A stretch of 64,000 nt of DNA from Bathymodiolus brooksi. Taxonomy: Eukaryota; Mollusca; Bivalvia; Mytilida; Modiolidae. Positions 18,731-34,019 of the stretch are shown here, in pieces. Location: contig OY804584.1 of assembly GCA_963680875.1 (NCBI GenBank), positions 95,872,031 through 95,936,030 on the forward strand, in the 5' to 3' direction. Under the pieces are notes generated by a model. It saw only the letters and a program-made list of their open reading frames with translations. It did no database searches and was not told where the DNA came from. Each line of letters opens with the position of its first letter. Within the stretch, counting starts at the first letter, position 1. The position numbers were made by a program, and so were the translations under genes.

Positions 18731-20184
18731 AATACTGGTAGACACCTTATGTTTAAAACTGTGAGAGGGACCACTAACATAAACTGCTGATGGACACCTT
18801 ATGCTTAAAACTGTGAGAGGGGTTGTTAACATAATCTACTGATTGTCATGTTATGCTTAAAACTGTGAGAAGAGCTGTTAACATAAACTACTGATGTACA
18901 CCTTATATTTAAACTGTGAAAGGGGCTGTTAACATAATCTACTGATGAACACTTTATGCTTAAAATGAAGAAAAGGACTGTTAACATAAATTACTGATGG
19001 ACACCTTATTTTTAAAACTGTGAGAGGGGCTGTTAACTTAAACTACTGATGGACACCTTATTTTTAAAACTGTGAGAGGGGCTGTTAACTTAAACTACTG
19101 ATGGACACCTTATGTTTAAAACTGTGAGAGGAGCTGTTAGCATAAACTACTGATGGATACCTTATGTTTAAAACTGTGAGAGGGGCTGTTAACATAAACT
19201 ACTGATGGACACCTTATGTTTAAAACTGTGAGAGGAGCTGTTAGCATAAACTACTGATGGATACCTTATGCTTAAAACTGTGACAGGGCTGTTAACATAA
19301 ACTACTGATGAACACCTTATGTGTAAAACTGTGAAAAGGGCTGTTAACATAAACTACTGATGGACACATTATGCTCAACACTTTGAGAGGGGCGGTTCAT
19401 ATAAACTACTAATCTACACCGTATGCATAAAACTGTGAGATTGGCTGTTAACATAAACTACTGATGGACACCTTATGGCTACAACTGTGAAAGGAGCGAT
19501 TCCCATCAACTAAAGTTGTGAGAGAGGCTATTAACATAAACTACTGAAGGAAACCTTCTGCTTAAAACGAAGAAAAGGCTTGTTAACATAAACCACTGAA
19601 GGAAATCTTACGATTAAAATGAAGAAAATGGCAGTTAACATAAACTACTGATGGACACCTTATGCTTAAAACTGTGAGAGTGGCTGCGAACATAAACTAT
19701 TGATGGACACCTTATGCTTAAAGCTGTGAAAGGGGCTGTTCACATAAACTACTGATGTACACCTTATGCTTAAAACCTTGAGAGGGGCTGTTAACATAAA
19801 CTACTGAAGTAAACCTTCTGCTTAAAACGAAGAAAAGGCTTGTTAACATAAACTACTGAAGGAAACCTTACGATTAAAATGAAGAAAAGGGCAGTTAACA
19901 TAAACTACTGATGGACACCTTATGCTTAAAGATGTGAAAGGAGCTGCTAACATAAAATACTGATGGACACCTTATGCTTAAAACTGTGCGAGGGGCTGTT
20001 AACATAAACTACTGATGGAAACCTTATGCTTAAAACTGTGCGAGGAGCTATTAATATAAACTACTGAAGGATACCTTATGTTTAAAGCTGTGAGAGGAGC
20101 TATTAACATAAACTACTGATGGAAAACTTATGCTTAAAACTGTGCGAGGAGCTGTTAACATAAACTACACAAGGATACCTTATG

Positions 20185-22843
20185 CTTAAAACTTTGAGAG
20201 GGGCTGTTAACATAAACTACTGATGGACACATTATGCTAAAGACTTTGAGAGGGGCGGTTCATATAAACTACTGATCTACACCATATGCATAAAACTGTG
20301 AGATTGGCTGTTAACATAAACTACTGATGGACACCTTATGGCTAAAACTGTGAAAGGAGCGAATCCCATCAACTAAAGCTGTGAGAGAGGCTATTAACAT
20401 AAACTAGTGATGGACACTTTATGATTAAAACTTTGAGAGGGGCTGTCAACATTAACCATTGGTGGATACCTTATGCATAAAACTGTGAAAGGAGCTGTTT
20501 ACATAAACTACTGATGGACACCTTATGCTTAAAGCTGTGAGAGGGCCTTTTAACATAATCTATTGATTGTCACCTTATGCTTAAAACTGTGAGAGCGGCT
20601 GATAACATAAAGTACTGATGGACACCGTTTGTTTAAAACTGTGAGAGGGGCTGTTAACATAATCTACTGATCGTCACCTTATGTTTAAAACTGTCAGAGG
20701 AACTGTTAACATAAACTACTGATGTACACCTTATGCTAAAAATTTGAAAGGGGCTGTTAACATAAACTAATGATGGACACCTTATGAATAAAATGAAGAA
20801 AAGGCCAGTTAACATAAACTACTGATGGACACATTATGTTTAAAGCTGTGAGAGGAGCTGTTAACATAAACTACTCAAGAATACCTATGCTTAAAACCTT
20901 GAGAGGGGCTGTTAACATAAACTACTGAAGGAAACCTTATGATTAAAATGAAGAAAAGGGCAGTTAACATAAACTACTGATGGACACCTTATGCTTAAAA
21001 CTGTGAGAGTGGCTGCGAACATGAACTACTGATGGACACCTTATGCTTACAGCTGTGAAAGGGGCTGTTCACATAAACTACTGATGTACACCTTATGCTT
21101 AGAACTGTGAGAGGGACTGTTAACATAAACTACAGAAGGAAACCTTCTGCTTAAAACGAAGAAAAGGCTTGTTAACATAAACTACTGAAGGAAACCTTAC
21201 GATTAAAATGAAGAAAAGGGCAGTTAACATGAACTACTGATGGACACCTTATGCTTAAAACTGTGAGAGGGGCTGCGAACATAAACTACTGATGGACACC
21301 TTATGCTTAAAGCTGTGAAAGGGGCTGTTCACATAAACTAATGATGTACACCTTATGCTTAAAACTGTGAGAGGGGCTGTTAACATAAACTACTGAAGGA
21401 TACCTTATGTTTAAAGCTGTGAGAGGAGCAATTAACATAAACTACTGATGGAAACCTTATGCTTAAAACTGTGCGAGGAGTTGTTAACATAAACTACTCA
21501 AGGATACCTTATGCTTAAAACTTTGAGAGGGGCTGTTAACATAAACTACTGATGGACACATTATGCTAAAGACTTTGAGAGGGGCGGTTCATATAAACTA
21601 CTGATCTACACCATATGCATAAAACTGTGAGATTGGCTGTTAACATAAACTACTGATGGACACCTTATGGCTAAAACTGTGAAAGGAGCGAATCCCATCA
21701 ACTAAAGCTGTGAGAGAGGCTATTAACATAAACTAGTGATGGACACTTTATGATTAAAACTTTGAGAGGGGCTGTCAACATTAACCATTGGTGGATACCT
21801 TATGCATAAAACTGTGAAAGGAGCTGTTTACATAAACTACTGATGGACACCTTATGCTTAAAGCTGTGAGAGGGCCTTTTAACATAATCTATTGATTGTC
21901 ACCTTATGCTTAAAACTGTGAGAGCGGCTGATAACATAAAGTACTGATGGACACCGTTTGTTTAAAACTGTGAGAGGGGCTGTTAACATAATCTACTGAT
22001 CGTCACCTTATGTTTAAAACTGTCAGAGGAACTGTTAACATAAACTACTGATGTACACCTTATGCTAAAAATTTGAAAGGGGCTGTTAACATAAACTAAT
22101 GATGGACACCTTATGAATAAAATGAAGAAAAGGCCAGTTAACATAAACTACTGATGGACACATTATGTTTAAAGCTGTGAGAGGAGCTGTTAACATAAAC
22201 TACTCAAGAATACCTATGCTTAAAACCTTGAGAGGGGCTGTTAACATAAACTACTGAAGGAAACCTTATGATTAAAATGAAGAAAAGGGCAGTTAACATA
22301 AACTACTGATGGACACCTTATGCTTAAAACTGTGAGAGTGGCTGCGAACATGAACTACTGATGGACACCTTATGCTTACAGCTGTGAAAGGGGCTGTTCA
22401 CATAAACTACTGATGTACACCTTATGCTTAGAACTGTGAGAGGGACTGTTAACATAAACTACAGAAGGAAACCTTCTGCTTAAAACGAAGAAAAGGCTTG
22501 TTAACATAAACTACTGAAGGAAACCTTACGATTAAAATGAAGAAAAGGGCAGTTAACATGAACTACTGATGGACACCTTATGCTTAAAACTGTGAGAGGG
22601 GCTGCGAACATAAACTACTGATGGACACCTTATGCTTAAAGCTGTGAAAGGGGCTGTTCACATAAACTAATGATGTACACCTTATGCTTAAAACTGTGAG
22701 AGGGGCTGTTAACATAAACTACTGAAGGATACCTTATGTTTAAAGCTGTGAGAGGAGCAATTAACATAAACTACTGATGGAAACCTTATGCTTAAAACTG
22801 TGCGAGGAGTTGTTAACATAAACTACTCAAGGATACCTTATGC
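20185..22843 (+). repeat. 26-monomer higher-order repeat, 1,329 bp, two copies
   Basis: 'agactttgagaggggcggtt' occurs at 20,241 and 21,570, and 'attaaccattggtgg' at 20,451 and 21,780, both 1,329 bp apart. The intervening monomers match in order and almost base for base. The length is explained exactly by 25 full monomers plus one 31-bp monomer ('aatcccatcaactaaag', a 21-bp deletion) minus two single-base deletions. This is a recent tandem duplication. Parts of the unit recur near 26.0-26.8 kb and after 60.28 kb. Confidence 0.9.
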
Positions 22844-25556
22844 TTAAAACTTTGAGAGTGGCTGTTAACATAAACTACTGAAGGACACCTTATGTTTAAA
22901 ACTGTGAGAGTGGCTGCGAACATAAACTACTGATGGACACCTTATGCTTAAAGCTGTGAAAGGGGCTGTTCACATAAACTACTGATGTACAACTTATGTT
23001 TAAAACTGTGCGAGGAGTTGTTAACATAAACTACTCAAGGATACCTTATGCTTAAAACTTTGAGAGTGGCTGTTAACATAAACTACTGATGTACACCTTA
23101 TGTTTAAAACTGTAAGAGTGGCTGCGAACATAAACTACTGATGGACACCTTATGCTTAAAGCTGTGAAAGGGGCTGTTCACATAAACTACTGATGTACAC
23201 CTTATGTTTAAAACTGTGCGAGGAGTTGTTAACATAAACTACTGAAGGATACCTTATGCTTAAAACTTTGTGAGTGGCTGTTAACATAAACTACTGAAGG
23301 ACACCTTATGCTTAAAGCTGTGAATAGGGCTGTTAACATAAACTACTGAAGGAAACATTATGCTTAAAACGAAGAAAAGGCCTGTTAACATAAACTACTG
23401 GTGGCAACCTTATTTTTAAAACTGTGAGAGGGGCTGTTAACATAAACTACTGATGGACACCTAATGTTTAAAACTGTGAGAGGGAGTGTTAACATAAACT
23501 ACTGATGGACACCTTATGCTTAAAGATGTGAGAAAAGCTGTTAACATATATTACTGATGGAAACATTATGCTTAAAACTGTAAAAAGGGCTGTTAACATA
23601 AACTACTGAAGGATACCTTATGCTTAAAACTGTGAGAGGGGCTGTTAACATAAACTACTGAAGGACACCTTATGTTTAAAACTGTGAGAGGGGCTGTTAA
23701 CATAAACTACTGAAGGAAACCTTATGCTTAAATCGAAGAAAAGGCCTGTTAACATAAACTACTGGTGGACACCTTATTTTTAAAACTGTGAGAGGGGCTG
23801 TTAACATAAACTACTGATGGACACCTAATGTTTAAAACTGTGAGAGGGACTGTTAACATAAACTACTGATGAACACCTTATGCTTAAAGATGTGAGAGAA
23901 GCTGTTAACATAAATTACTGATGGAAACATTATGCTTAAAACTGTAAAAAGGGCTGTTAACATACACTACTGAAGGATACCTTATGCTTAAAACTGTGAG
24001 AGGGGCTGTTAACCTAAACTACTGATGTACACCTTATGCTTAAAACTGTGAAAGGGGCTGTTAACATAAACTACAGATGAACACATTCTGATTACATCTG
24101 TGTGAGGAGCTGTTAAAATAAACTACTGATGGACATCTTAGGTTTAAAACTGTGAGAGAGGCTGTTAACATAAACTACTGATGGACACCTTATGTTTAAA
24201 ACTGTGAGAGGGGTTGCTAACATAAACTACTGATGGACATCTTAGGTTTAAAACTGTGAGAGGGGCTGCTAACATAAACTACTGATGGACACCTTATGCT
24301 AAAAACTGTGAGAGGGGCTGTTAACATAAACTACTGATGGACACCATATCTTTAAAACAGTGTGAACAGCTGTCAACATAAACTACTGAAGGAAACCTTA
24401 TGATTAAAATGAAGAAAAGGGCAGTTAACATAAACTACTGATGGACACCTTATGCTTAAAACTGTGAGAGTGGCTGCGAACATGAACTACTGATGGACAC
24501 CTTATGCTTAAAGCTGTGAAAGGGGCTGTTCACATAAACTACTGATGTACACCTTATGCTTAGAACTGTGAGAGGGACTGTTAACATAAACTACAGAAGG
24601 AAACCTTCTGCTTAAAACGAAGAAAAGGCTTGTTAACATAAACTACTGAAGGAAACCTTACGATTAAAATGAGGAAAAGGGCAGTTAACATAAACTACTG
24701 ATGGACACCTTATCCTTAAAACTGAGAGAGGGGCAGCGAACATAAACTACTGATGGACACCTTATGCTTAAAGCTGTGAAAGGAGCTGTTCACATAAACT
24801 ACTGATGTACACCTTATGCTTAAAACTGTGAGAGGGGCTGTTAACATAAACTACTGAAGGATACCTTATGTTTAAAACTGTGAGAGGAGCTATTAACATA
24901 AACTACTGATGGAAACCTTATGCTTAAAACTGTGCGAGGAGTTGTTAACATAAACTACTCAAGGAAACCTTATGCTTAAAACTTTGAGAGTGGCTGTTAA
25001 CATAAACTACTGAAGGACACCTTATGTTTAAAACTGTAAGAGTGGCTGCGAACATAAACTACTGATGGACACCTTATGCTTAAAGCTGTGCAAGGGGCTG
25101 TTCACATAAACTACTGATGTACACCTTATGTTTAAAACTGTGCGAGGAGTTGTTAACATAAACTACTCAAGGATACCTTATGCTTAAAACGTTGAGAGTG
25201 GCTGTTAACATAAACTACTGATGTACACCTTATGTTTAAAACTGTAAGAGTGGCTGCGAAAATAAACTACTGATGGACACCTTATGCTTAAAGCTGTGAA
25301 AGGGGCTGTTCACATAAACTACTGATGTACACCTTATGTTTAAAACTGTGCGAGGAGTTGTTAACATAAACTACACAAGGATACCTTATGCTTAAAATTT
25401 TGTAAGTGGCTGTTAACATAAACTACTGAAGGACACCTTATGCTTAAAGCTGTGAATAGGGCTGTTAACATAAACTACTGAAGGAAACATTATGCTTAAA
25501 ACGAAGAAAAGGCCTGTTAACATAAATTACTGGTGGCAACCTTATTTGTAAAAGTG
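22801..25556 (+). repeat. 41-monomer repeat (2,132 bp) with nested 4-monomer (208-bp) units
   Basis: 'tgcgaggag' falls at 22,801, 23,009 and 23,217, and again at 24,933, 25,141 and 25,349. Spacing inside each group is 208 bp (4 x 52) and between groups 2,132 bp (41 x 52). 'tgaatagg' at 23,321 and 25,453 confirms the larger period. A short repeat thus sits inside a longer one. Confidence 0.85.
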
Positions 25557-27067
25557 TGAGAGGGGCTGTTAACATAAACTACTGATGGACACCTAATGTT
25601 TAAAACTGTGAGAGGGAGTGTTAACATAAACTACTGATGGACACCTTATGCTTAAAGATGTGAGAGAAGCTGCTAACATAAATTACTGATGAAAACATTA
25701 TGCTTTAAACTGTAAAAAGGGCTGTTAAGATAAACTACTGAAGGCCACCTTATGTTTAAAACTGTGAGAGGGGCTGTTAACATAAACTACTGAAGGAAAC
25801 CTTATGCTTAAAACGAAGAAAAGGCCTGTTAACATAAACTACTGGTGGACACCTTATTTTTAAAACTGTGAGAGGGGCTGTTTACATAAACTACTGATGG
25901 ACACCTAATGTTTAAAACTGTGAGAGGGGCTGTTAACATAAACTACTGATGGACACATTATGCTAAAGACTTTGAGAGGGGCGGTTCATATAAACTACTG
26001 ATCTACACCATATGCATAAAACTGTGAGATTGGCTGTTAACATAAACTACTGATGGACACCTTATGGCTAAAACTGTGAAAGGAGCAATTCCCATCAACT
26101 AAAGCTGTGAGAGAGGCTATTAACATAAACTAGTGATGGACACTTTATGATTAAAACTTTGAGAGGGGCTGTCAACATTAACCATTGGTGGATACCTTAT
26201 GCATAAAACTGTGAAAGGAGCTGTTTACATAAACTACTGATGGACACCTTATGCTTAAAGCTGTGAGAGGGCCTTTTAACATAATCTATTGATTGTCACC
26301 TTATGCTTAAAACTGTGAGAGAGGCTGATAACATAAAGTACTGATGGACACCTTTTGTTTAAAACTGTGAGAGGGGCTGTTAACATAATCTACTGATCGT
26401 CACCTTATGTTTAAAACTGTCAGAGGAACTGTTAACATAAACTACTGATGTACACCTTATGCTAAAAATTTGAAAGGGGCTGTTAACATAAACTAATGAT
26501 GGACACCTTATGAATAAAATTAAGAAAAGGCCAGTTAACATAAACTACTGATGGACACATTATGTTTAAAGCTGTGAGAGGAGCTGTTAACATAAACTAC
26601 TGAAGGAAACCTTATGATTAAAATGAAGAAAAGGGCAGTTAACATAAACTACTGATGGACACCTTATGCTTAAAACTGTGAAAGTGGCTGCGAACATGAA
26701 CTACTGATGGACAGCGTATGCTTAAAGCTGTGAAAGGGGCTGTTGATATAAACTACTGATGTACACCTTATGCTTAGAACTGTGAGAGGGACTGTTAACA
26801 TAAACTACAGAAGGAAACCTTCTGCTTAAAACGAAGAAAAGGCTTGTTAACATAAACTACTGAAGGAAACCTTACGATTAAAATGAAGAAAAGGGCAGTT
26901 AACATAAACTACTGATGGACACCTTATGCTTAAAACTGTGAGAGGGGCAGCGAACATAAACTACTGATGGACACCTTATGTTTAAAGCTGTGAAAGGGGC
27001 TGTTCACATAAACTACTGATGTACACCTTATGTTTAAAACTGTGCGAGGAGTTGTTAACATAAACTA

Positions 27068-28451
27068 CTGAAGGATACCTTATGCTTAAAACTGTGAGAG
27101 GAGCTGTTAACATAAACTACTGATGGACACCTTAGGTTTAAAACTGTGAGAGGGGTTGCTAACATAAACTACTGATGGACATCTTAGGTTTAAAACTGTG
27201 AGAGGGGCTGCTAACATAAACTACTGATGGACACCTTATGCTAAAAACTGTGAGAGGGGCTGTTAACATAAACTACTGATGGACACCATATCTTTAAAAC
27301 AGTGAGAAGAGCTGTCAACATAAACTACTGATGGAAACCTTATGCTTAAAACTGTGTGAGGAGTTGTTAACATAAACTACTCAAGGATACCTTATGCTTA
27401 AAACTTTGAGAGTGGCTGTTAACATAAACTACTGAAGGACACCTTATGTTTAAAACTGTAAGAGTGGCTGCGAACATAAACTACTGATGGACACCTTATG
27501 CTTAAAGCTGTGAAAGGGGCTGTTCACATAAACTACTGATGTACACTTTATGTTTAAAACTGTGCGAGGAGTAGTTAACATAAACTACTCAAGGATACCT
27601 TATGCTTAAAACTTTGAGAGTGGCTGTTAACATAAACTACTGATGTACACCTTATGTTTAAAACTGTAAGAGTGGCTGCGAACATAAACTACTGATGGAC
27701 ACCTTATGCTTAAAGCTGTGAAAGGGGCTGTTCACATAAACTACTGATGTACACCTTATGTTTAAAACTGTGCGAGGAGTAGTTAACATAAACTACTCAA
27801 GGATACCTTATGCTTAAAACTTTGAGAGTGGCTGTTAACATAAACTACTGATGTACACCTTATGTTTAAAACTGTAAGAGTGGCTGCGAACATAAACTAC
27901 TGATGGACACCTTATGCTTAAAGCTGTGAAAGGGGCTGTTCACATAAACTACTGATGTACACCTTATGTTTAAAACTGTGCGAGGAGTTGTTAACATAAA
28001 CTACTGAAGGATACCTTATGCTTAAAACTGTGAGAGGAGCTGTTAACATAAACTACTGATGGACACCTTAGGTTTAAAACTGTGAGAGGGGTTGCTAACA
28101 TAAACTACTGATGGACATCTTAGATTTAAAACTGTGAGAGGGGCTGCTAACATAAACTACTGATGGACACCTTATGCTAAAAACTGTGAGAGGGGCTGTT
28201 AACATAAACTACTGATGGACACCATATCTTTAAAACAGTGAGAAGAGCTGTCAACATAAACTACTGATGTACACCTTATGCTTAAAACTGTGCGAGGAGT
28301 TGTTAACATAAACTACTCAAGGATACCTTATGCTTAAAACCTTGAGAGTGGCTGTTAACATAAACTACTGATGGACACCTTATGTGTAAAACTGTAAGAG
28401 TGGCTGCGAACATAAACTACTGATGGACACCTTATGCTTAAAGCTGTGAAA
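27068..28451 (+). repeat. 18-monomer repeat, 936 bp, with 208-bp units between
   Basis: 'cttaggttta' at 27,131 recurs at 28,067, and 'gagttgttaacataaactac' at 27,361 recurs at 28,297, both 936 bp (18 x 52) apart. Between these blocks, 'tgcgaggag' at 27,563, 27,771 and 27,979 shows the 208-bp period again. Confidence 0.85.
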
Positions 28452-31400
28452 AGGGCTGTTAACATAAACTACTGAAGGAAACCTTATGCTTAAAACGAAG
28501 AAAAGGCCTGTTAACATAAACTACTGATGGACACCTAATGTTTAAAACTGTGAGAGGGACTGTTAACATAAACTACTGATGGACACCTTATGCTTAAAGA
28601 TGTGAGAGAAGCTGTTAACATAAATTACTGACGGAAACATTATGCTTAAAACTGTAAAAAGGGCTGTTATCATAAACTACTGAAGGATACCTTATGCTTA
28701 AAACTGTGAGAGGGGCTGTTAACATAAAGTACTGAAGGCCACCTTATGTTTAAAACTGTGAGAGGGACTGTTAACATAAACTACTGAAGGAAACCTTATG
28801 CTTAAAACGAAGAAAAGGCCTGTTAACATAAACTACTGGTGGACACCTTATTTTTAAAACTGTGAAAGGGGCTGTTAACATAAACTACTGATGGACACCT
28901 AATGTTTAAAACTGTGAGAGGGACTGTTAACATAAACTACTGATGGACACTTTATGCTTAAAGATGTGAGATAAGCTGTTAACATAAATTACTGATGGAA
29001 AACGTTATGATTTAAACTGTAAAAAGGGCTGTTAACATAAACTACTGAAGGATACCTTATACTGAAAACTGTGAGAGGGGCTGTTAACATAAACTACTGA
29101 TGTACACCTTATGTTTAAAATTGTGAAAGGGGATGTTAACATAAACTACTGATGAGTACATTCTGATTAAATCTGTGTGAGGAGCTGTTAAAATAAACTA
29201 CTGATGGACATCTTAGGTTTAAAACTGTGAGAGAGGCTGTTAACATAAACTACTGATGGACACCTTATGCTTAAAACTTTGAGAGGAGCTGTCAACATAA
29301 ACTACTGATGGACACATTATGTTTAAAGCCGTGAGAGTGGCTACTGACATAAACTACTAATGGACACCTTATGCTTAAAACTGGGAAAGGGGATGTTTAC
29401 ATTAACTAATGAAGGACACCTTATGTTTAAAACTGTGAGAGGGACTGTTAACATAAACTACTGATGGACACCCTATGCTTAAAGATGTGAGAGGAGCTGT
29501 TAATATAAACTACTGATGGACACCATGTTTAAAACTGTGAGAGGGGCTGTTAACATAAACTACTGAAGGATACCTCATGCTTAAAGCTGTGAGAGGAGCT
29601 GTTAACATAAACTACTGAAGGACACCGTATGCTTAAAACTTTGAGAGGGGCTGTTAACATAATCTACTGGTGGATACCTTGTGTTTAAAAATGTGAGAGG
29701 GCCTGTTAACATAAACTACTGATGGACACCTTATGTTTAAAACTTTGTGAGGGGCTGTCAATATAAACTACTGGTGGATACTTTGTGTTTAAAATTGTAA
29801 GAGGGGCGGCTAACATAAACTACTGATGGACACCATATGTTTAAAACTGTGAGAGGGGCTGTTAACATAAACTACTGATGTACACCTTATGTCTAAAGCT
29901 GTGAGAGGGAGTGTTAACATAAACTACTGATGGACACTTTATGCTTAAAACTGTGAAAGGGGTTGTTAACCTAAACTACTGATGGACACCTTCTGCTAAA
30001 AACTTTGTGAGGGGCTGTCAATATAAACTACTGGTGGATACTTTGTGTTTAAAATTGTAAGAGGGGCGGCTAACATAAACTACTGATGGACACCATATGT
30101 TTAAAACTGTGAGAGGGGCTGTTAACATAAACTACTGATGTACACCTTATGTCTAAAGCTGTGAGAGGGAGTGTTAACATAAACTACTGATGGACACCTT
30201 ATGTTTAAAACTGTGAGAGGGCCTGTTAACATAAACTACTGATGGAAACCTTACGATTAAAATGAAGAAAAGGGCAGTTAACATAAACTACTGATGTACA
30301 CCTTATGCTTAAAACTGTGAGAGGGGCTGTTAACATAAACTACTGAAGGATACCTTATGTTTAAAGCTGTGAGAGGAGCTATTAACATAAACTACTCAAG
30401 GATACCTTATGCTTAAAACTGTGCGAGGAGTTGTTAACATAAACTACTGAAGGACACCTTATGTTTAAAACTGTAAGAGTGGCTGCGAACATAAACTACT
30501 GATGGACACGTTATGCTTAAAGCTGTGAAAGGGGCTGTTCACATAAACTACTGATGTACACCTTATGTTTAAAACTGTGCGAGGAGTTGTTAACATAAAC
30601 TACTCAAGGATACCTTATGCTTAAAACTTTAAGAGTGGCTGTTAACATAAACTACTGATGTATACCTTATGTTTAAAACTGTAAGAGTGGCTGCGAACAT
30701 AAACTACTGATGGACACCTTATGCTTAAAGCTGTGAAAGGGGCTGTTCACATAAACTACTGATGTACACCTTATGTTTAAAACTGTGCGAGGAGTTGTTA
30801 ACATAAACTACTGAAGGATACTTTATGCTTAAAACTGTGAGAGGAGCTGTTAACATAAACTACTGATGGACACCTTAGGTTTAAAACTGTGAGAGGGGTT
30901 GCTAACATAAACTACTGATGGACATCTTAGGTTTAAAACTGTGAGAGGGGCTGCTAACATAAACTACTGATGGACACCTTATGCTAAAAACTGTGAGAGG
31001 GGCTGTTAACATAAACTACTGATGGACACCATATCTTTAAAACAGTGGGAAGAGCTGTCAACATAAACTACTGATGTACACCTTATGTTTAAAACTGTGC
31101 GAGGAGTTGTTAACATAAACTACTCAAGGATACCTTATGCTTAAAACTTTGAGAGTGGCTGTTAACATAAACTACTGAAGGACACCTTATGTTTAAAACT
31201 GTAAGAGTGGCTGCGAACATAAACTACTGATGGACACCTTATGCTTAAAGCTGTGAAAAGGGCTGTTAACATAAACTACTGAAGGAAACCTTATGCTTAA
31301 AACGAAGAAAAGGCCTGTTAACATAAACTACTGGTGGACACCTTATTTTTAAAACTGTGAGAGGGGCTGTTAACATAAACTACTGATGGACACCTAATGT

Positions 31401-33600
31401 TTAAAACTGTGAGAGGGACTGTTAACATAAACTACTGATGGACACCTTATGCTTAAAGATGTGAGAGAAGCTGTTAACATAAATTACTGATGGAAACATT
31501 ATGCTTAAAACTGTAAAAAGGGCTGTTATCATAAACTACTGAAGGATACCTTATGCTTAAAACTGTGAGAGGGGCTGTTAACATAAACTACTGAAAGCCA
31601 CCTTATGTTTAAAACTGTGAGAGGGGCTGTTAACATAAACTACTGAAGGAAACCTTATGCTTAAAACGAAGAAAAGGCCTGTTAACATAAACTACTGGTG
31701 GACACCTTATTTTTAAAACTGTGAGAGGGGCTGTTAACATAAACTACTGATGGACACCTAATGTTTAAAACTGTGAGAGGGACTGTTAACATAAACTACT
31801 GATGGACATTTTATGCTTAAAGATGTGATAGAAGCTGTTAACATAAATTACTGATGGAAACATTATGCTTAAAACTGTAAAAAGGGCTGTTAACATAAAC
31901 TACTTAAGGATACCTTATACTTAAAACTGTGAGAAGGGCTGTTAACATAAACTACTGATGTACACCTTATGTTTAAAATTGTGAAAGGGGATGTTAACAT
32001 AAACTACTAATGAACACATTCTGATTAAATCTGTGTGAGGAGCTGTTAAAATAAACTACTGATGGACATCTTAGGTTTAAAACTGTGAGAGAGGCTGTTA
32101 ACATAAACTACTGATGGACACCTTATGCTTAAAACTTTGAGAGGAGCTCTCAACATAAACTACTGATGGACACATTATGTTTAAAACTGGGAAAGGGGAT
32201 GTTTACATTAACTACTGAAGGACACCTTATGTTTAAAACTGTGAGAGGGACTGTTAGCATAACTTACTGATGGACAGCCTATGCTTAAAGATGTGAGAGG
32301 AGCTGTTAATATAAACTACTGATGGACACCATGTTTAAAACTGTGAGAGGGGCTGTTAGCATAAACTACTGAAGGATACCTCATGCTTAAAGCTGTAAGA
32401 GGAGCTGTTAACATAAACTACTGAAGGACACCGTACGCTTAAAACTTTGAGAGGGGCTGTTAACATAATCTACTGGTGGATACCTTGTGTTTAAAAATGT
32501 GAGAGGGCCTGTTAACATAAACTACTGATGGACACCTTATGTTTAAAACTATGAGAGGAGCTGTTAACATAAACTACTAATGGACACTTTATGCTTAAAA
32601 CTGTGAAAGGGGTTGTTAACATAAACTACTGATGGACACCTTCTGCTAAAAACTTTGAGAGGGGCTGTCAATATAAACTACTGGTGGATACCTTGTGTTT
32701 AAAATTGTAAGAGGGGCGGCTAACATAAACTACTGGTGTACACCATATGTTTAAAACTGTGAGAGGGGCTGTTAACATAAACCACTGATGTACACCTTAT
32801 GTCTAAAGCTGTGAGAGGGACTGTTAACATAAACTACTGATGGACACCTTATGTTTAAAACTGTGAGAGGGCCTGTTAGCATAAACTACTGATGGACACC
32901 TTATGCTTTAAACTGTGAGAGAGGATGCTGACATAAATTACCAAAGGATACCCTATGCTTAAAACTGTGAGAGTGGCTGTTAACATAAACTACTGATGTA
33001 TACCTTATGTTTAAAACTGTAAGAGTGGCTGCGAACATAAACTACTGATGGACACCTTATGCTTAAAGCTGTGAAAGGGGCTGTTCACATAAACTACTGA
33101 TGTACAACTTATGTTTAAAACTGTGCGAGGAGTTGTTAACATAAACTACTCAAGGATACCTTATGCTTAAAACTGTGAGAGGAGCTGTTAACATAAACTA
33201 CTGATGGACACCTTAGGTTTAAAACTGTGAGAGGGCCTGTTAGCATAAACTACTGATGGACACCTTATGCTTTAAACTGTGAGAGAGGATGCTGACATAA
33301 ATTACCAAAGGATACCTTATGCTTAAAACTGTGAGAGTGGCTGTTAACATAAACTACTAATGGACACCTTATGCTTAAAACTGTGAGAGGGGATGTTAAC
33401 ATAAGCTACTGAAGGACACATTATGTTTAAAACTGTGAGAGGGGCTGTTAACATAATCTACTGATGGATGCCTTATGTTTAAAACAGAGAGATTGGCTGT
33501 TAACATAAACTACTGATGATCACCTTATTGCTAAAACTGGGAGAGGAACTTTTAATATAAACTACTGATAGACACATTATGTTAAAACTGTGAGAGGGGC
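28004..33600 (+). repeat. higher-order repeat of ~2.81-2.86 kb, two copies
   Basis: 'cttagg' at 28,067 recurs at 30,874 (2,807 bp). 'ttctgattaaat' at 29,161 recurs at 32,019 (2,858). 'caccatgtttaaaac' at 29,521 recurs at 32,327 (2,806). The shift from 2,807 to 2,858 and back shows that single monomers were gained and lost after the duplication. Confidence 0.8.
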
Positions 33601-34019
33601 TGTAATCATAAACTACTGATGGAGACATTGTGCATAGTGCTGTGAGAGGGGCTGTTAACATAAACTAGTGATGTAAATCTTATGCTTAAATCTTTGAGAG
33701 GGGCTGTCAACATAAACTACTGGTGGACATCTTATGGTTTAAACTGTAATAGAGGCTGTTAATATAAAATACTGAAGGACACCTTATGCTTAAAACTGTG
33801 AGAGGGGCTGTTAACATAAACTACTGATGGTCACCTTATCCTTAAAACTGTGAGAGGAACTGTTACCATGAACAACTGATGGACACCTTATGTTTAAAAC
33901 TGTAATAGCCGCTATGAACATAAATTACGGAAGGACACCTTATGCTTAAAACTGTGAGAGAAGCTGTTACCATGAACAACTGATGAACACCTTATGCTTA
34001 AAACTGTGAGAGGGGCTGC

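Larger units (their letters stand above)
18731..33800 (+). repeat. satellite domain A (left)
   Basis: This domain is rich in monomers with 'aaacgaagaaaagg', 'gtgcgaggagttg', 'ggctgcgaacataaac' and 'gaaaggggctgttcac'. These variants are rare or absent between 33.8 and 56.4 kb and return after 56.4 kb. The first 1.4 kb, next to the unique flank, has no obvious long higher-order unit and is the least orderly part. Confidence 0.75.
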
